A DNA stretch of 64,000 bases from an uncultured Clostridia bacterium (GCA_945873295.1 CAMCCS010000002.1:1-64000), one strand, 5' to 3'. Shown: positions 1 through 10,168, counted from the first letter of the stretch. Translations and numbers: made by a program. The notes: a model not told the origin generated them from the sequence alone.

Positions 1-3000
1 CCGGCAGATTGTAGAACTTAGCAAACCGTGTCTTGCTGCGGTAGCCGCTGCCCTCCGGGGACAGCTCAATGGCGGTAACGGTTTCCCCGTAGTTTGCTGC
101 CCAGTCATCGAAGTTCAGAAGCCCCATTTCTTCCAGGGTGCTGTACTGCAAATACCGCTGGATGGTGTAAAGCTCGACCATACTGTTCGAGATGGGGGTG
201 CCGGTGGCGAAAATCACGCCGTGCCCTCCGGTGATCTCGTCCAGATACTGGCACTTCATAAACAAATCCGAGGACTTTTGCGCTTCTGTCTGGGCAATAC
301 CGCCCACATTCCGCATCTTTGTCGCCAAAAACAAGTTCTTAAAATAATGGCTCTCATCTACAAAGATGCGGTCAACGCCCAACTGCTCAAAGGTTACCAC
401 ATCATCCTTGCGGCTCTGGTCGTTCAGCTTGGCCAGCCGATTTTCCAGGGATTTCCGGGTGCGCTCCATCTGTTTAATGGAGTAATTTTCCGCATGGTTC
501 CGCTTGGCTTCTCGGATGCCGTCTAAGATGCTGTCGATCTGACGCCGGAGAATAATCTCCTGCCGCTCTTTGGACATGGGGATCTTCTCAAACTGGCTGT
601 GACCGATGATAATGGCATCATAGTCGCCGGTGGCAATTCTGGCGCAGAACTTCTTACGGTTCTTGGTCTCAAAGTCCTTTTTGGTGGCAACCAGAATATT
701 CGCAGAGGGATAAAGCTGGAGCCATTCTGCCGCCCACTGCTCTGTGATGTGGTTGGGAACTACAATCAAAGACTTGGTACACAGACCCAGCCGCTTGCTC
801 TCCATCGCCGCCGCAACAATTTCGAAGGTCTTGCCTGCCCCCACTTCGTGGGCAAGCAATGTATTTCCGCCGTACATGATGTGGGCAATGGCGTTGATCT
901 GATGCTTTCGGAGCGTGATTTCCGGGTTCATGCCGGAGAAGCGGATGTGCTGACCATCGTATTCGCGGGGGCGGATGGCATTGAAGGTTTCATTGTAGAT
1001 GCCGCACAGCCGCTCCCGGCGGTCAATGTCCTTCCAAACCCATTCCGCAAACTTGGCCTTGATCAGCTCCTGCCGATCCTGGGCAATGGCGGTTTCCTTT
1101 TTGTTCAGTACCCGGACTTCATTTCCGTTCGCATCTATCTTGGTGTCATAAATGCGGACATCCTTCTGGTTCAGGGTCTGCTCAAAAATGTGGTAGGCAT
1201 TGATGCGCTTGGTGCCGTAGGTGGTGACCGCCTTGATATTGCTGCCGTCAAAGGATTTGTTGGTCACATTCCACTCGCCGGAATGAGGCGAATACAGCAC
1301 ATGGATTTTGTCCCGTGCGTAGGCGCTGGTGCCGATTACCTCATACAGGAATTGCTCGTAGATTTCTTTCGGCACCCAGTTGACGCCAATGCGGACACCG
1401 ATTTCACCGGCAGTCAGATCTACCGGCTGGACAGCAGTCAGAGCATCAATGTTCCGGGTAAGCAGTTCTTTCTTTTCGGGTGGTAAAACCTCCTGCAAGG
1501 CTTTCACCATACGCAGCTTCCGCCGCACATTGCCGGAGAGGTATTCGTCCGCTGTGACAAAGGCATACCGCTCCAAATCCACGAAAGCAACCGGGATTTC
1601 CTCTTTTCGCTCGGCGCAGTTCACATCCCGGAAGATAACACCTGCCAGCTCTGTTTCCAGTTCCTGCTCGGTTTTCCCGGACAGTTCTGCCATGAAGGGC
1701 ATATCCACCCGCGCTTTTTCCGCAATGGACACAGCAAGGGCTTCGCTGGCGGTATCCACGGAAGTAACGGCAACATGAGGGCGGATAGTGCGTTTGGTGA
1801 ACATATCCGCCTTGCGCTTGAAGTTGCCCTCCTCGTCCAGCACCTCCAGCGAACAAAGCAGGAAGTAGCTGGAATCCTCACCGAAGGCAAGGCTGTTGCC
1901 CCGGCTGGACAGCAGACCATACTTTTTCGTATAGTCATCGTACAGTGTGTTGAGCCGTTCTTGTTCCTTCTGAATGTCCTCGTCGGGATAGCCCTCAGTT
2001 TGGAAGTCAATGAGCCTGCGCACACAATCCCGGAGGGCAATCATGCCCCGGATGCGGTTCTCCGCCGTAACGGAAACCTCCACGGGATTCATACGACTGT
2101 TCTCCCGGAAGTACACCTTGCCGTCAACAATGGTGTAACTGAAATTGCGCACATTGGGATCGGCGGGGATAGAGTTATCTTCCTCCTCCAGTTCCTCCTG
2201 CTGGTACTCGGTGATCTGGGCATGGATGTTGCTGATGGCTCCCTGCAGAAGCTCGGACAGGTCAGCATTTTCATCCCCGCGGCACACGCTGTCCATGCCG
2301 AACCTGGTGGACTCCATGACCATTTCACCAAGGATCATTTCCGGGTGCTGCACAAAATAGCTATTCATGCGGATGCCATTGGCATCGTTATCCAGATGCA
2401 CCCAGTCCGGTTCGATGTCCGTCATCCGGTCACGTTTTTGCAGGAACAGAATATCGCTGGTGACTTCCGTTCCGGCATTGCGCTTGAAAGCGGTGTTTGG
2501 CAGACGGATGGCACCGATCAGGTCAGCCCGCTGTGCAAGGTGTTTCCTCACGGCGGAGTTTTCCTTATCCATCGTGCCCTTGCTGGTGATGAACGCCACA
2601 ATACCACCGGGTCTGACCTTATCCAGTGTCTTGCCGAAAAAGTAATCGTGGATCAGCCAATGATGCTTATCGTACCGCTTGTCCAGCACCTTGAAATCCC
2701 CAAAGGGCACATTGCCGATGGCCACATCAAAGAAGCTGTCGGGCATCTGCACCTTTTCAAAGCCGGTGACGGCAATGGAGCTGTTTTGATAGAGCTGCTG
2801 GGCGATGCGCCCGGAGATGGAATCCAGTTCCACACCGTAGGCATGACTGCCTGCCATGCTGTCGGGGAGCATGCCGATGAAGTTGCCAACACCGCAGGAG
2901 GGTTCCAGGATATTGCCTTCTCGGAATCCCATCTGCTTCAATGCCTGATACATGGCCTGGATGATGACCGGAGAAGTGTAGAAAGCGGTCAGGGAGCTGG

Positions 3001-6000
3001 CTCTGGCGGCTGCGTATTCTTCTTCGGAAAGCAAGGCTTTCAGCTCCTGATATTTACTGTGCTTTTCATCAAAGCAGTCAGCCAAACCGCCCCAGCCCAC
3101 ATACCGGGAGAGGATTTCCTGCTCCACTGGGGTTGCCAGCCTGCCTTCGGATTCAATCTGCTTTAAGCATTTAATAGCTGCAACATTAGTAGCATACTTC
3201 TGACTGGGGGTGCCATAGCCCAGTTCCGGGTCGGTGATGCAGAAATTGGTGCGCTCTTCCCTGGGAATCTCCGGGAGCAGCGGCTCAAAGGTGATACGCT
3301 CCCGCTTGGGTTTTGGCTGGGGCGGAATTGGGGCGGCAAGTTCCTGTGCTGCTGCGGCATCTGCCACCACCTGCTGAATAAAGGGATCGTTATCCAGTGC
3401 CTCCGGGTCAACTACTTCACCGTTGACGATACCCCGCTGTTCCAGATTCTCCCGAATCTGTTCCGGGTCGATATCATTAAAAGTATCTTCCAGTGGGGGC
3501 TGTTCCGTTGGCTCGTTTTCAGGGAGGGTAGCCGATACAGAAAGCTGTGGCAACGGTCGGAGGGTATGATCTCTGCCGAAAACGGAGAAGGTGCCAGCCT
3601 GATACGCCTGCATTGCCTCCATGCCACGCTCCCGCTCCTGATAGAAGCGGTCACCCGGCAGGGTTGCGTTCCACAGGGGCAGCATCATGGTTTCGTAGAT
3701 TTCCCTGATACGCTCTGGGTCAGAAAACTGCCCTTGAATATCTGCCACCCCATCCCAGTAGTCAAAGATACTCTTTTCGGTGGGTCTGGTATATTCATCA
3801 GGGGCATCCCGGAAGAAGTTCATAACCAGCTTCGCAAGCTGCTTGACTTCGTAGTCTGCCATCTTCTCGGCATCGCTGGGATACAGGAATTTACCAAGGG
3901 AAATCATATCGGAAACCCGTTTTGTAATGGCAGGCCATTTCAGCTCCATATGCGCGTAGGGTTCTGCCAAACTGCCGTGGCTGAAGGACAGTCCGGCAGA
4001 GGTATAGGTCTGATTGTCATTTCCGCCGTGATAGCCGCTGTACTCGCCATGCTGCTGTTTCAGAAACCGCTCCCGCTCTTTGGCATCGGTGTTCCGGCTG
4101 AAAAAGGAGAAAGTATCCAGACGGGACTCATAGCTTCTCTCGGAGCCACGCAGAATACGGTCTATTTCATCGTCGGAAATGAAGAACCGCCGCTGTGGGT
4201 CATACCCATCGGCGGCGGTGAAAATATGCGGTTCCCGTTGCAAATCTTCCAGCCTGCGCAAAAGTGCTACGGGGTCGTACCATCGACTTCTGAGTAAACT
4301 GCGGTCTTTTTCATAGACAGCGGCGAACAATGCCCACTCGTCCACAAGCTGGCTGAGGGTGTCACGATCTCCCAGAAGGCGCTGCATCTGGGCTTCGATT
4401 TCCGGGAAACCACCCCTGGCGGAATAGGTCAGAGTTGTCAGGGGAAGATACCCGGCATCCCTGGCTTCGTCGCTGAATTCCCGTCTGGCATAGATTAGCG
4501 ACTTTGCCAGTTCCATGCGCTCGAAGTCCTGCACCCGGCCAATCTCGCTCTGGGGCATATACCGCCCCAAATCCAGCAGCTCCCGGATGCGCTTTGCCGC
4601 CTGCTCCCATGTGACAAGGGTAGTATACCGCTTTTGGACGGTGCGCCCGGTGGCAATGCGAATACCATCAGCATCATACCAGATGGCGTATTCCCGGTCA
4701 TGGATGAAAAGTCCCGCGCCGTTGGTGCCGTAACTCTTTTGAAGAAAAGCGGCATTGTCTTCCAGCGGCTTGTCTTTCATGAAATATGCGCAGATAATGA
4801 GACGGCTGTTTCTGTCATTGAAACCGATGCACAGGGCCTCGTCAATGACCTGCTGGGAAAGCTGGGGCTGGGAGAAGAAGGTCTGCTGTTCATCCTCCTG
4901 CTCTGGCGCAAGATAACCGCCGCCCAAAAAGGAGATTTGCTCCTCAAAACTGGGCGGCGGTAAGATGCCTTCTATGAGTAAATCAATTCCTGTAGAATCC
5001 GTTCCTCCGCTGCTGAGCGGAAGTTGTTCATCAGGCCCACCCATTTCATCTGGTCGGCGGCTTTCAGTTCCTCTGTCACCCCTGCTGCCTTCGCCATCTG
5101 GCTGACGATCTGCTCCACTCGGCTCCGGACCGTCTCCTCGATCTCCATCAGGTGACTGTGGAGCTGTCCCGTGGTCAGAAGATTCGTGTAGGTCACTTTC
5201 CGGCTCTGCTGCAGGAATCTGCGGCGCATCAATCCGTACTTCCCAAGGGGAATCTGGGGTTCCTGGGGCGGGAGAAGGTTGGGAAGCAGATAATCCCCCT
5301 GTTTCGTGTAGGTGATCTGTGTCATGGTTCATGCTCCTTTCCGGTTGGTTTTCAACTACAGCATACTCTCTTTCGGCTGGTTCTTCAAATGTGCGATTTA
5401 GCTGCCGCTGCAAGGACAGCACTGTGCGGGCGATTTCGGACAGACACATCTGGGAAATGTCGCTGGTGGCAGTGCCCAGGGCGTTGATGGTCTGCAAGGT
5501 ATTGAAGCCACTGATGTAGCTGAAATCCTCCGGGGTGAAATGTGCAGAAGGGTCAATGCCGCAGCGCACCAGCAGCATATAGCCGATGCTGTTTTGGAGC
5601 ATTGGCTTAAAAATGGCTTCCAGCGATTCCTCGTCCAGCGGCTCTAAAAAGCTTCCTTCCTTATAATAAATGAGCTGCGCCAGATAGTCCTGAAAGTTGT
5701 CCTCCATGACATTGGAAGCTGCCGAAAGCAGGGCATCGCCCAGCGTGTTCGTACTGCTGAGAACGCCAAAGCTGTTTTCCAGCGTCTCGATGATTGCCTG
5801 TTCCTGCTCTTGGCGGACTGCCCAGATAGGAACCGGGCGGGAATGCCGCCCCTCGTGGGTATCTGCAATATCGAAGTAGTATTTGATTCTCGCTTGCCCA
5901 TTGCTGTCGCTGTCCAGAATGGCAATACCCTTGGAACCACGATTGACCCACCGCCCGAACCGCTGATTCCAGCCCTGCCGCCCTTCAATGGGCAGGACGG

Positions 6001-6163
6001 CGGTGGCATCCGGGCGCTGGGCGTACAGAAGAACCTGCTTGTCGAAGGAAAGGCGGAAATTATAGCAGGCGGTAGTCAGAAACCGGGGCCACACCTCCGG
6101 CGTTGCCACTTCGCCTGCGGTCTGCAAGTACAAATCCGTGATCCGTTCATATTTTGATGCCAT
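1..6163 (-). CDS. Large ICE-borne DNA helicase (SNF2/DEAD-like) / N6-adenine methylase protein, partial (runs off left edge; at least 2,054 codons)
   Basis: Frame read by hand on the minus strand (codon first bases = 1 mod 3) from ATG at 6163 (MASKYERITDLYLQTAGEVATPEVWPRFLTTACYNFRLSFDKQ...). Contains methylase-like NILEPSCGVGNFIGMLP...GNVPFGDF and helicase-like LLAHEVGAGKTFEIVAAAMESKRLG...DESHYFKNL. Missing from the ORF track because it has no stop inside the window. Confidence 0.9.
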   Translation of the reverse strand, partial: MASKYERITDLYLQTAGEVATPEVWPRFLTTACYNFRLSFDKQVLLYAQRPDATAVLPIEGRQGWNQRFGRWVNRGSKGIAILDSDSNGQARIKYYFDIADTHEGRHSRPVPIWAVRQEQEQAIIETLENSFGVLSSTNTLGDALLSAASNVMEDNFQDYLAQLIYYKEGSFLEPLDEESLEAIFKPMLQNSIGYMLLVRCGIDPSAHFTPEDFSYISGFNTLQTINALGTATSDISQMCLSEIARTVLSLQRQLNRTFEEPAEREYAVVENQPERSMNHDTDHLHETGGLSASQPSPAPGTPDSPWEVRIDAPQIPAAEPESDLHESSDHGTAPQSPDGDRGDGPEPSGADRQPDGEGSRGDRGTESRRPDEMGGPDEQLPLSSGGTDSTGIDLLIEGILPPPSFEEQISFLGGGYLAPEQEDEQQTFFSQPQLSQQVIDEALCIGFNDRNSRLIICAYFMKDKPLEDNAAFLQKSYGTNGAGLFIHDREYAIWYDADGIRIATGRTVQKRYTTLVTWEQAAKRIRELLDLGRYMPQSEIGRVQDFERMELAKSLIYARREFSDEARDAGYLPLTTLTYSARGGFPEIEAQMQRLLGDRDTLSQLVDEWALFAAVYEKDRSLLRSRWYDPVALLRRLEDLQREPHIFTAADGYDPQRRFFISDDEIDRILRGSERSYESRLDTFSFFSRNTDAKERERFLKQQHGEYSGYHGGNDNQTYTSAGLSFSHGSLAEPYAHMELKWPAITKRVSDMISLGKFLYPSDAEKMADYEVKQLAKLVMNFFRDAPDEYTRPTEKSIFDYWDGVADIQGQFSDPERIREIYETMMLPLWNATLPGDRFYQERERGMEAMQAYQAGTFSVFGRDHTLRPLPQLSVSATLPENEPTEQPPLEDTFNDIDPEQIRENLEQRGIVNGEVVDPEALDNDPFIQQVVADAAAAQELAAPIPPQPKPKRERITFEPLLPEIPREERTNFCITDPELGYGTPSQKYATNVAAIKCLKQIESEGRLATPVEQEILSRYVGWGGLADCFDEKHSKYQELKALLSEEEYAAARASSLTAFYTSPVIIQAMYQALKQMGFREGNILEPSCGVGNFIGMLPDSMAGSHAYGVELDSISGRIAQQLYQNSSIAVTGFEKVQMPDSFFDVAIGNVPFGDFKVLDKRYDKHHWLIHDYFFGKTLDKVRPGGIVAFITSKGTMDKENSAVRKHLAQRADLIGAIRLPNTAFKRNAGTEVTSDILFLQKRDRMTDIEPDWVHLDNDANGIRMNSYFVQHPEMILGEMVMESTRFGMDSVCRGDENADLSELLQGAISNIHAQITEYQQEELEEEDNSIPADPNVRNFSYTIVDGKVYFRENSRMNPVEVSVTAENRIRGMIALRDCVRRLIDFQTEGYPDEDIQKEQERLNTLYDDYTKKYGLLSSRGNSLAFGEDSSYFLLCSLEVLDEEGNFKRKADMFTKRTIRPHVAVTSVDTASEALAVSIAEKARVDMPFMAELSGKTEQELETELAGVIFRDVNCAERKEEIPVAFVDLERYAFVTADEYLSGNVRRKLRMVKALQEVLPPEKKELLTRNIDALTAVQPVDLTAGEIGVRIGVNWVPKEIYEQFLYEVIGTSAYARDKIHVLYSPHSGEWNVTNKSFDGSNIKAVTTYGTKRINAYHIFEQTLNQKDVRIYDTKIDANGNEVRVLNKKETAIAQDRQELIKAKFAEWVWKDIDRRERLCGIYNETFNAIRPREYDGQHIRFSGMNPEITLRKHQINAIAHIMYGGNTLLAHEVGAGKTFEIVAAAMESKRLGLCTKSLIVVPNHITEQWAAEWLQLYPSANILVATKKDFETKNRKKFCARIATGDYDAIIIGHSQFEKIPMSKERQEIILRRQIDSILDGIREAKRNHAENYSIKQMERTRKSLENRLAKLNDQSRKDDVVTFEQLGVDRIFVDESHYFKNLFLATKMRNVGGIAQTEAQKSSDLFMKCQYLDEITGGHGVIFATGTPISNSMVELYTIQRYLQYSTLEEMGLLNFDDWAANYGETVTAIELSPEGSGYRSKTRFAKFYNLP
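4972..5325 (-). CDS. TnpV-family transposon protein, nested in a different frame inside the helicase/methylase ORF
   Basis: 117 aa MTQITYTKQGDYLLPNLLPPQEPQIPLGKYGLMRRRFLQ...VTYTNLLTTGQLHSHLMEIEE...GVTEELKAADQMKWVGLMNNFRSAAEERILQELIYS, matching the TnpV family pattern as I recall it. Shine-Dalgarno-like AAAGGAG (plus-strand ctccttt 5334-5340) 8 nt upstream of its ATG. Confidence 0.8.
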   Translation of the reverse strand: MTQITYTKQGDYLLPNLLPPQEPQIPLGKYGLMRRRFLQQSRKVTYTNLLTTGQLHSHLMEIEETVRSRVEQIVSQMAKAAGVTEELKAADQMKWVGLMNNFRSAAEERILQELIYS

Positions 6164-6174
6164 CGGCTCACCTC

Positions 6175-6720
6175 CTATCGTTCTTTACTAACGGGTTGCC
6201 TGATACGGGGGATCGTGAAACCATATACTTTTGCAATTTCGTCTCCAAGTCTGCGTGTTACTCTGGTTATATCTGAACGGGTTGCAGTGCCTTCCAAAAT
6301 CTTTTCTTTCAGCAAGTCTATTTGCGTTTCTCTGATACCGGGCTTATAGCATCGGTAAAGGTAATGATTTGTGCCATCGTGATGGATCGCGTCACAGCGC
6401 AAATCACCAAGATGGTCTACATACCATGTCAGATCATCCATTTCGGATTCCAAACAGTCTTTGATATTACCGCTTTTGATTTCGCCATATCCCGGGAAAC
6501 GACCATTCCATCGACCCAAATCCGCAATCAGCAAAATGGAAGTATCAAGTTGAATGTCCAGATTCATGCGCTCATCATCCAAATAGCCGTTGTTGATGTC
6601 ATACATTCGAGAATAACGCTCGTCATCAGATAAGTCCGGGTATTCTGCTTCCAAATCGTCTTTCCAGTCCTCATAATTCAAATCATGGTTAGACCAGATT
6701 ATGTGACGCTGGTTATTCAC
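6175..6720 (-). CDS. Conserved ICE hypothetical protein
   Basis: 181-aa ORF, co-directional and tightly packed between ICE genes; acidic; no family recognised. Confidence 0.7.
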   Translation of the reverse strand: MNNQRHIIWSNHDLNYEDWKDDLEAEYPDLSDDERYSRMYDINNGYLDDERMNLDIQLDTSILLIADLGRWNGRFPGYGEIKSGNIKDCLESEMDDLTWYVDHLGDLRCDAIHHDGTNHYLYRCYKPGIRETQIDLLKEKILEGTATRSDITRVTRRLGDEIAKVYGFTIPRIRQPVSKER

Positions 6721-7670
6721 CGGGAATCATCTCGCTCTCTGGATTTTGGACGGATGGGGACACCCTGCTCATCGTAATTCTTGGGATCGGCGGCAGGGGT
6801 ATCCCAACCGAACATGGAACCGGCTACCATAGCGGCTTCCTGTGCTTTGGTCACGCCATTGGCAGCATTGGCGGCGGTCACGCCCTCTCTGGGGGAAGTA
6901 TCCTGCGGAAATATTCCCATGGGGGTATATCCCTTTTCGCCCTTGGTAATGACAATCATTTCTCCTGTGGATTCCAGAACACTGAAGCACTTCTCCGGGA
7001 GGGACGAACGCAGAGGAATCGTTTTCACACCATTGTGCTGCATCCGCTCTGCAAACTCACAAATGTGATAGAGATTGTTTCCAACCTCCAGATGGGTTTC
7101 ATCGATATAGCGGCAGGTCTGCTCCAGGGTTTCACCGGAGGGAAGCGTCATGCGGATTCTGTCGCCGTCCGGAATCCGAAATACCTCCTTATAGTCCGGC
7201 GTGATGAAACGGATGCCCTTTTCCGCTTGCCGCATGTGTCGGTCCAGCCATTGCCGGATGTAGCAATAGCAGTAAATGTTGTATTCGCCTCTGTTGGGAT
7301 TCAGCCGCAGCAGATAGGAATAGTGCGGGGTATCTGCCCGGAAGCCATATTCGTTCCGATCATTGCCGAAGCTGCTGTCCCGGTGCATCCAGCAGTAGGC
7401 AGACAGGCTGCTCCGATTTTTCAGAATGCCCCCATACTGTTCATCCTCCCGCAATGCGTTGATAACTTCGTCGAACTCATGCTTGAAATCCTCGGACTTC
7501 AAATCTCCCCGGTGGTCATCCCAGCTTGAAAAAAACTGTTCGCCGCTGCTGCCGAAATCTCCACGAAGGTGCCCGATACAGCCGGTCTGGGACATAAGCT
7601 GCTGGGACTGGGAATAACTGTACATCTGCTCCGCTGCCGTCATGGGGCGCAAAGTCATTTCTGCTTCCAT
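6717..7670 (-). CDS. Conserved ICE accessory protein of unknown function
   Basis: 317-aa ORF in a tightly spaced minus-strand operon upstream of the helicase gene. Confidence 0.75.
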   Translation of the reverse strand: MEAEMTLRPMTAAEQMYSYSQSQQLMSQTGCIGHLRGDFGSSGEQFFSSWDDHRGDLKSEDFKHEFDEVINALREDEQYGGILKNRSSLSAYCWMHRDSSFGNDRNEYGFRADTPHYSYLLRLNPNRGEYNIYCYCYIRQWLDRHMRQAEKGIRFITPDYKEVFRIPDGDRIRMTLPSGETLEQTCRYIDETHLEVGNNLYHICEFAERMQHNGVKTIPLRSSLPEKCFSVLESTGEMIVITKGEKGYTPMGIFPQDTSPREGVTAANAANGVTKAQEAAMVAGSMFGWDTPAADPKNYDEQGVPIRPKSRERDDSR

Positions 7671-7943
7671 TTATCGCTCACGCTCCTGTTCTTTTTTGGA
7701 TGTTATCGGCGGGATTTCTCCGATAGCGGCAAGGTAATCAATCTCCCGCTCTGCTCTCTGGCAGAGGTCTTTCAGGGCTTCATACCGATTGCTGGTATAA
7801 TGACCCCAGAAGTAGTTGTCCCCGTCCTTGCAGCGCCAGGTGACATACATATCCTTCTTGGGATGTTCCCCAAGCACGAACTCCGAATCTTTGACCTTGA
7901 TGCTCTGGGTGATGATGTAGCCTGCACATTCTCGCTGCTCCAT
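7671..7943 (-). CDS. Small ICE hypothetical protein (paralogous to the N-terminus of 7947..8555)
   Basis: 90 aa; AGYIITQSIKVKDSEFVLGEHP resembles GDYEIIQSFHIGDQEVVIGENP in the neighbouring ORF. Confidence 0.7.
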   Translation of the reverse strand: MEQRECAGYIITQSIKVKDSEFVLGEHPKKDMYVTWRCKDGDNYFWGHYTSNRYEALKDLCQRAEREIDYLAAIGEIPPITSKKEQERER

Positions 7944-7946
7944 AAT

Positions 7947-8555
7947 TCATCGCTCCTCCCTGGCCTTGTGGGATTTCTGTCGGTGTTCACTCTGGTATCG
8001 GTCAAGACCGAGTGCTGCCCATTGGGGAAGCTGTGACCGTTCCAGGGTGCCAAGAATGTCCTGCCGTTCAAACCGGGATTCTTTGCCGGAGTACAGGTCA
8101 ACACAAAAGCAAGCAGAGCCACGGCTGTGGGGATACGCCCCAAAGCCACCGGTGCAGAGCTTAATCTGTTCGGTTGCCATCTGATACTCCCGGCGCAGCA
8201 CCTCTGGCTTGATGACAACCACCTTTCCGTTCAGATCGTCCTCATGGGAAAGGGGTGTGCAGTTGGCTTTGGTCAGCGGGGTCGTGTCGATACCCTGAAA
8301 TTTGGGTTTGAACATTTCTACGCGGGTTTTCTCCGCTTGCTCAGACAGCCGCTCCCCATACAGCTTTGCGATTTCGCAGAAGTCATCGCTGACCAGAACA
8401 TCGTTATACAGCGCCACGATTTCATTCTGATGGCAGTAGGCGCACATATAGCGCTCCTCTGGGAGAGCGTTCGGGTTTTCTCCGATCACCACCTCCTGAT
8501 CGCCAATATGAAAAGACTGGATGATCTCGTAATCACCCGCCATGCGTTTGTCCAT
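7947..8555 (-). CDS. ICE hypothetical protein
   Basis: 202-aa ORF; overlaps the sortase gene end by 23 nt, suggesting translational coupling. Confidence 0.7.
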   Translation of the reverse strand: MDKRMAGDYEIIQSFHIGDQEVVIGENPNALPEERYMCAYCHQNEIVALYNDVLVSDDFCEIAKLYGERLSEQAEKTRVEMFKPKFQGIDTTPLTKANCTPLSHEDDLNGKVVVIKPEVLRREYQMATEQIKLCTGGFGAYPHSRGSACFCVDLYSGKESRFERQDILGTLERSQLPQWAALGLDRYQSEHRQKSHKAREER

Positions 8556-9294
8556 TATTCTCCTCCTGATATACTCGTTCGCAGATCACCAGATACCGCT
8601 GCTTCCCGCCGCTGGCATAGGGGTGACAGGTCAGCAAGGTCAGCAACTCCCGCCCTTCCTGAATTTGAATGGCATCCACATCATTTGGGGCAATGATCTT
8701 CGTCTCCACCACCTGATAAGTCAGCGTCTCCCAAATATTTCGTATGGTGACAGTATCGCCTTTCACCAAATCCGGAACATAACGGAAATATAGCGCCCCA
8801 TTCCATCCCCTATGACCGGCAATGACGCAGTTGGTATTCTCTCCGCCAATAGGCAGGCTGGTTTGGGAAAGATGTGCTGCTCCGCTTGCTAAGTTCAGAT
8901 CCGTAGCACCAAGGTAAACCGGCATATCCAAATTGATTTTCGGAATGGTAAGCACGGCAAACACTTCATCCTTTCGCCCATAGTCGCGAAGCTGAAAGCT
9001 GGATTCCTTGAAGTCATCCGTGCTGTTCAAATTGACCTGTTTCTGCGCATAAAGATTATCGTTATAGGCGCACATTTCTTCCCACAGTTCTGCATAGGGC
9101 CTCTGCGGTTCCGTTGGATCGGTACTTTCTGTTTCTGGTTTTGGGACGGGAGCAGCCACTTCGGAAAGGAACTGCTCCGCTGAATGCGTCACTTCTTTTT
9201 CTGTAAAAAGCCGATTCCACACAGGAAACAATAGTAAACTCAGCCCAATCTGGAACACACAAAGCATTACCACAAGGATGACCTTCTTGACCAT
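8533..9294 (-). CDS. Sortase, class C-type
   Basis: N-terminal TM segment; AVLTIPKINLDMPVYLG; catalytic-type AGHRGWNGALYF and LLTLLTCHPYASGGKQRYLVICER. Confidence 0.88.
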   Translation of the reverse strand: MVKKVILVVMLCVFQIGLSLLLFPVWNRLFTEKEVTHSAEQFLSEVAAPVPKPETESTDPTEPQRPYAELWEEMCAYNDNLYAQKQVNLNSTDDFKESSFQLRDYGRKDEVFAVLTIPKINLDMPVYLGATDLNLASGAAHLSQTSLPIGGENTNCVIAGHRGWNGALYFRYVPDLVKGDTVTIRNIWETLTYQVVETKIIAPNDVDAIQIQEGRELLTLLTCHPYASGGKQRYLVICERVYQEENNGQTHGG

Positions 9295-9295
9295 C

Positions 9296-10150
9296 CTACC
9301 GCCTCCTGATATACCATACAGTAACGGCGATAATGCTGATGACCCCCACGATGCACAGCCCTGTCAGAATACCATTTATATACTTCTCCTCCCAAGTAGA
9401 AGCTGCTCCCTCCTCAGAAGCAACCGAAGAAGCAATCTCTTCCGCTTCCTCATATGGGATGCGGCTCCCACGGACAAGCAGCCGATGGGTATTTACGCCA
9501 AAGGGGGTGCAGGTGACCAGGGTACAGTAATCCTCTCCCGTGGTGATGCCCAGATAGGTGGTATCATGGGGCAGCGCGGTATGAATCGCATCCACCTGAT
9601 AGGCAAGGACTTCGTCCAGCACCTCCAGATAGAAAACATCCCCCTCCCCCAGTTGATCCAAATCAGAAAACATCTTCTGACTTGCCATGCCGGAATGGGC
9701 AGTGAGAATCGTGTGTGTGCTTTCCCCACCAATCGGGAGGGAACTGCCCAGCAGGTGTCCGATCCCGGCTGAAAGGGTATTGGAATCCGTACCATGATAA
9801 ATAGGCAGCGTTACGGATATTTTGGGAATGTTCACATAGCCCATGATGCCGCTTCCGGTAATATCAAGCTGACTGTCGTAGTCCTGCGCTGCTACCAGAA
9901 GTGCATCCCTACTATACGCATCTCTATCCTGTACTCCCGGCTTTAGGACTTCGTTGTAGGCAACTGCCATCGTTCTGGCGATGAGAATATCTTCATCTTC
10001 CATTTGCTCTACCTGTTCCTGATAAGCGGTGTGAATCTGGGATTGATGCTGTTGGTTGTATTGATTGGAAATCAGAGGATACAATGTCAGGCCCAAGGCC
10101 AGCAGGAAAACCAATACAGCCGCAGAAATGGTCATTGCTTTTGTACTCAT
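9296..10150 (-). CDS. Second sortase, class C-type
   Basis: MSTKAMTISAAVLVFLLALGLTLYPL TM; VNIPKISVTLPIYHGTDSNTLSAGIGHLLGSSLPIGG; LTAHSGM; CTLVTCTPFGVNTHRLLVRGSRI; C-terminal TM. Start assigned to the internal Met of the 313-aa ORF. Confidence 0.88.
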   Translation of the reverse strand: MSTKAMTISAAVLVFLLALGLTLYPLISNQYNQQHQSQIHTAYQEQVEQMEDEDILIARTMAVAYNEVLKPGVQDRDAYSRDALLVAAQDYDSQLDITGSGIMGYVNIPKISVTLPIYHGTDSNTLSAGIGHLLGSSLPIGGESTHTILTAHSGMASQKMFSDLDQLGEGDVFYLEVLDEVLAYQVDAIHTALPHDTTYLGITTGEDYCTLVTCTPFGVNTHRLLVRGSRIPYEEAEEIASSVASEEGAASTWEEKYINGILTGLCIVGVISIIAVTVWYIRRR

Positions 10151-10168
10151 AATGCCCTCCTTGCTAAA

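Noticed and set aside
599-4297. Long plus-strand ORFs (599..1486, 1775..3166, 3566..4297) and short minus ORFs in 1.4-4.8 kb
   Set aside because: All overlap the continuous minus-strand helicase/methylase frame that exits the window; no family resemblance.
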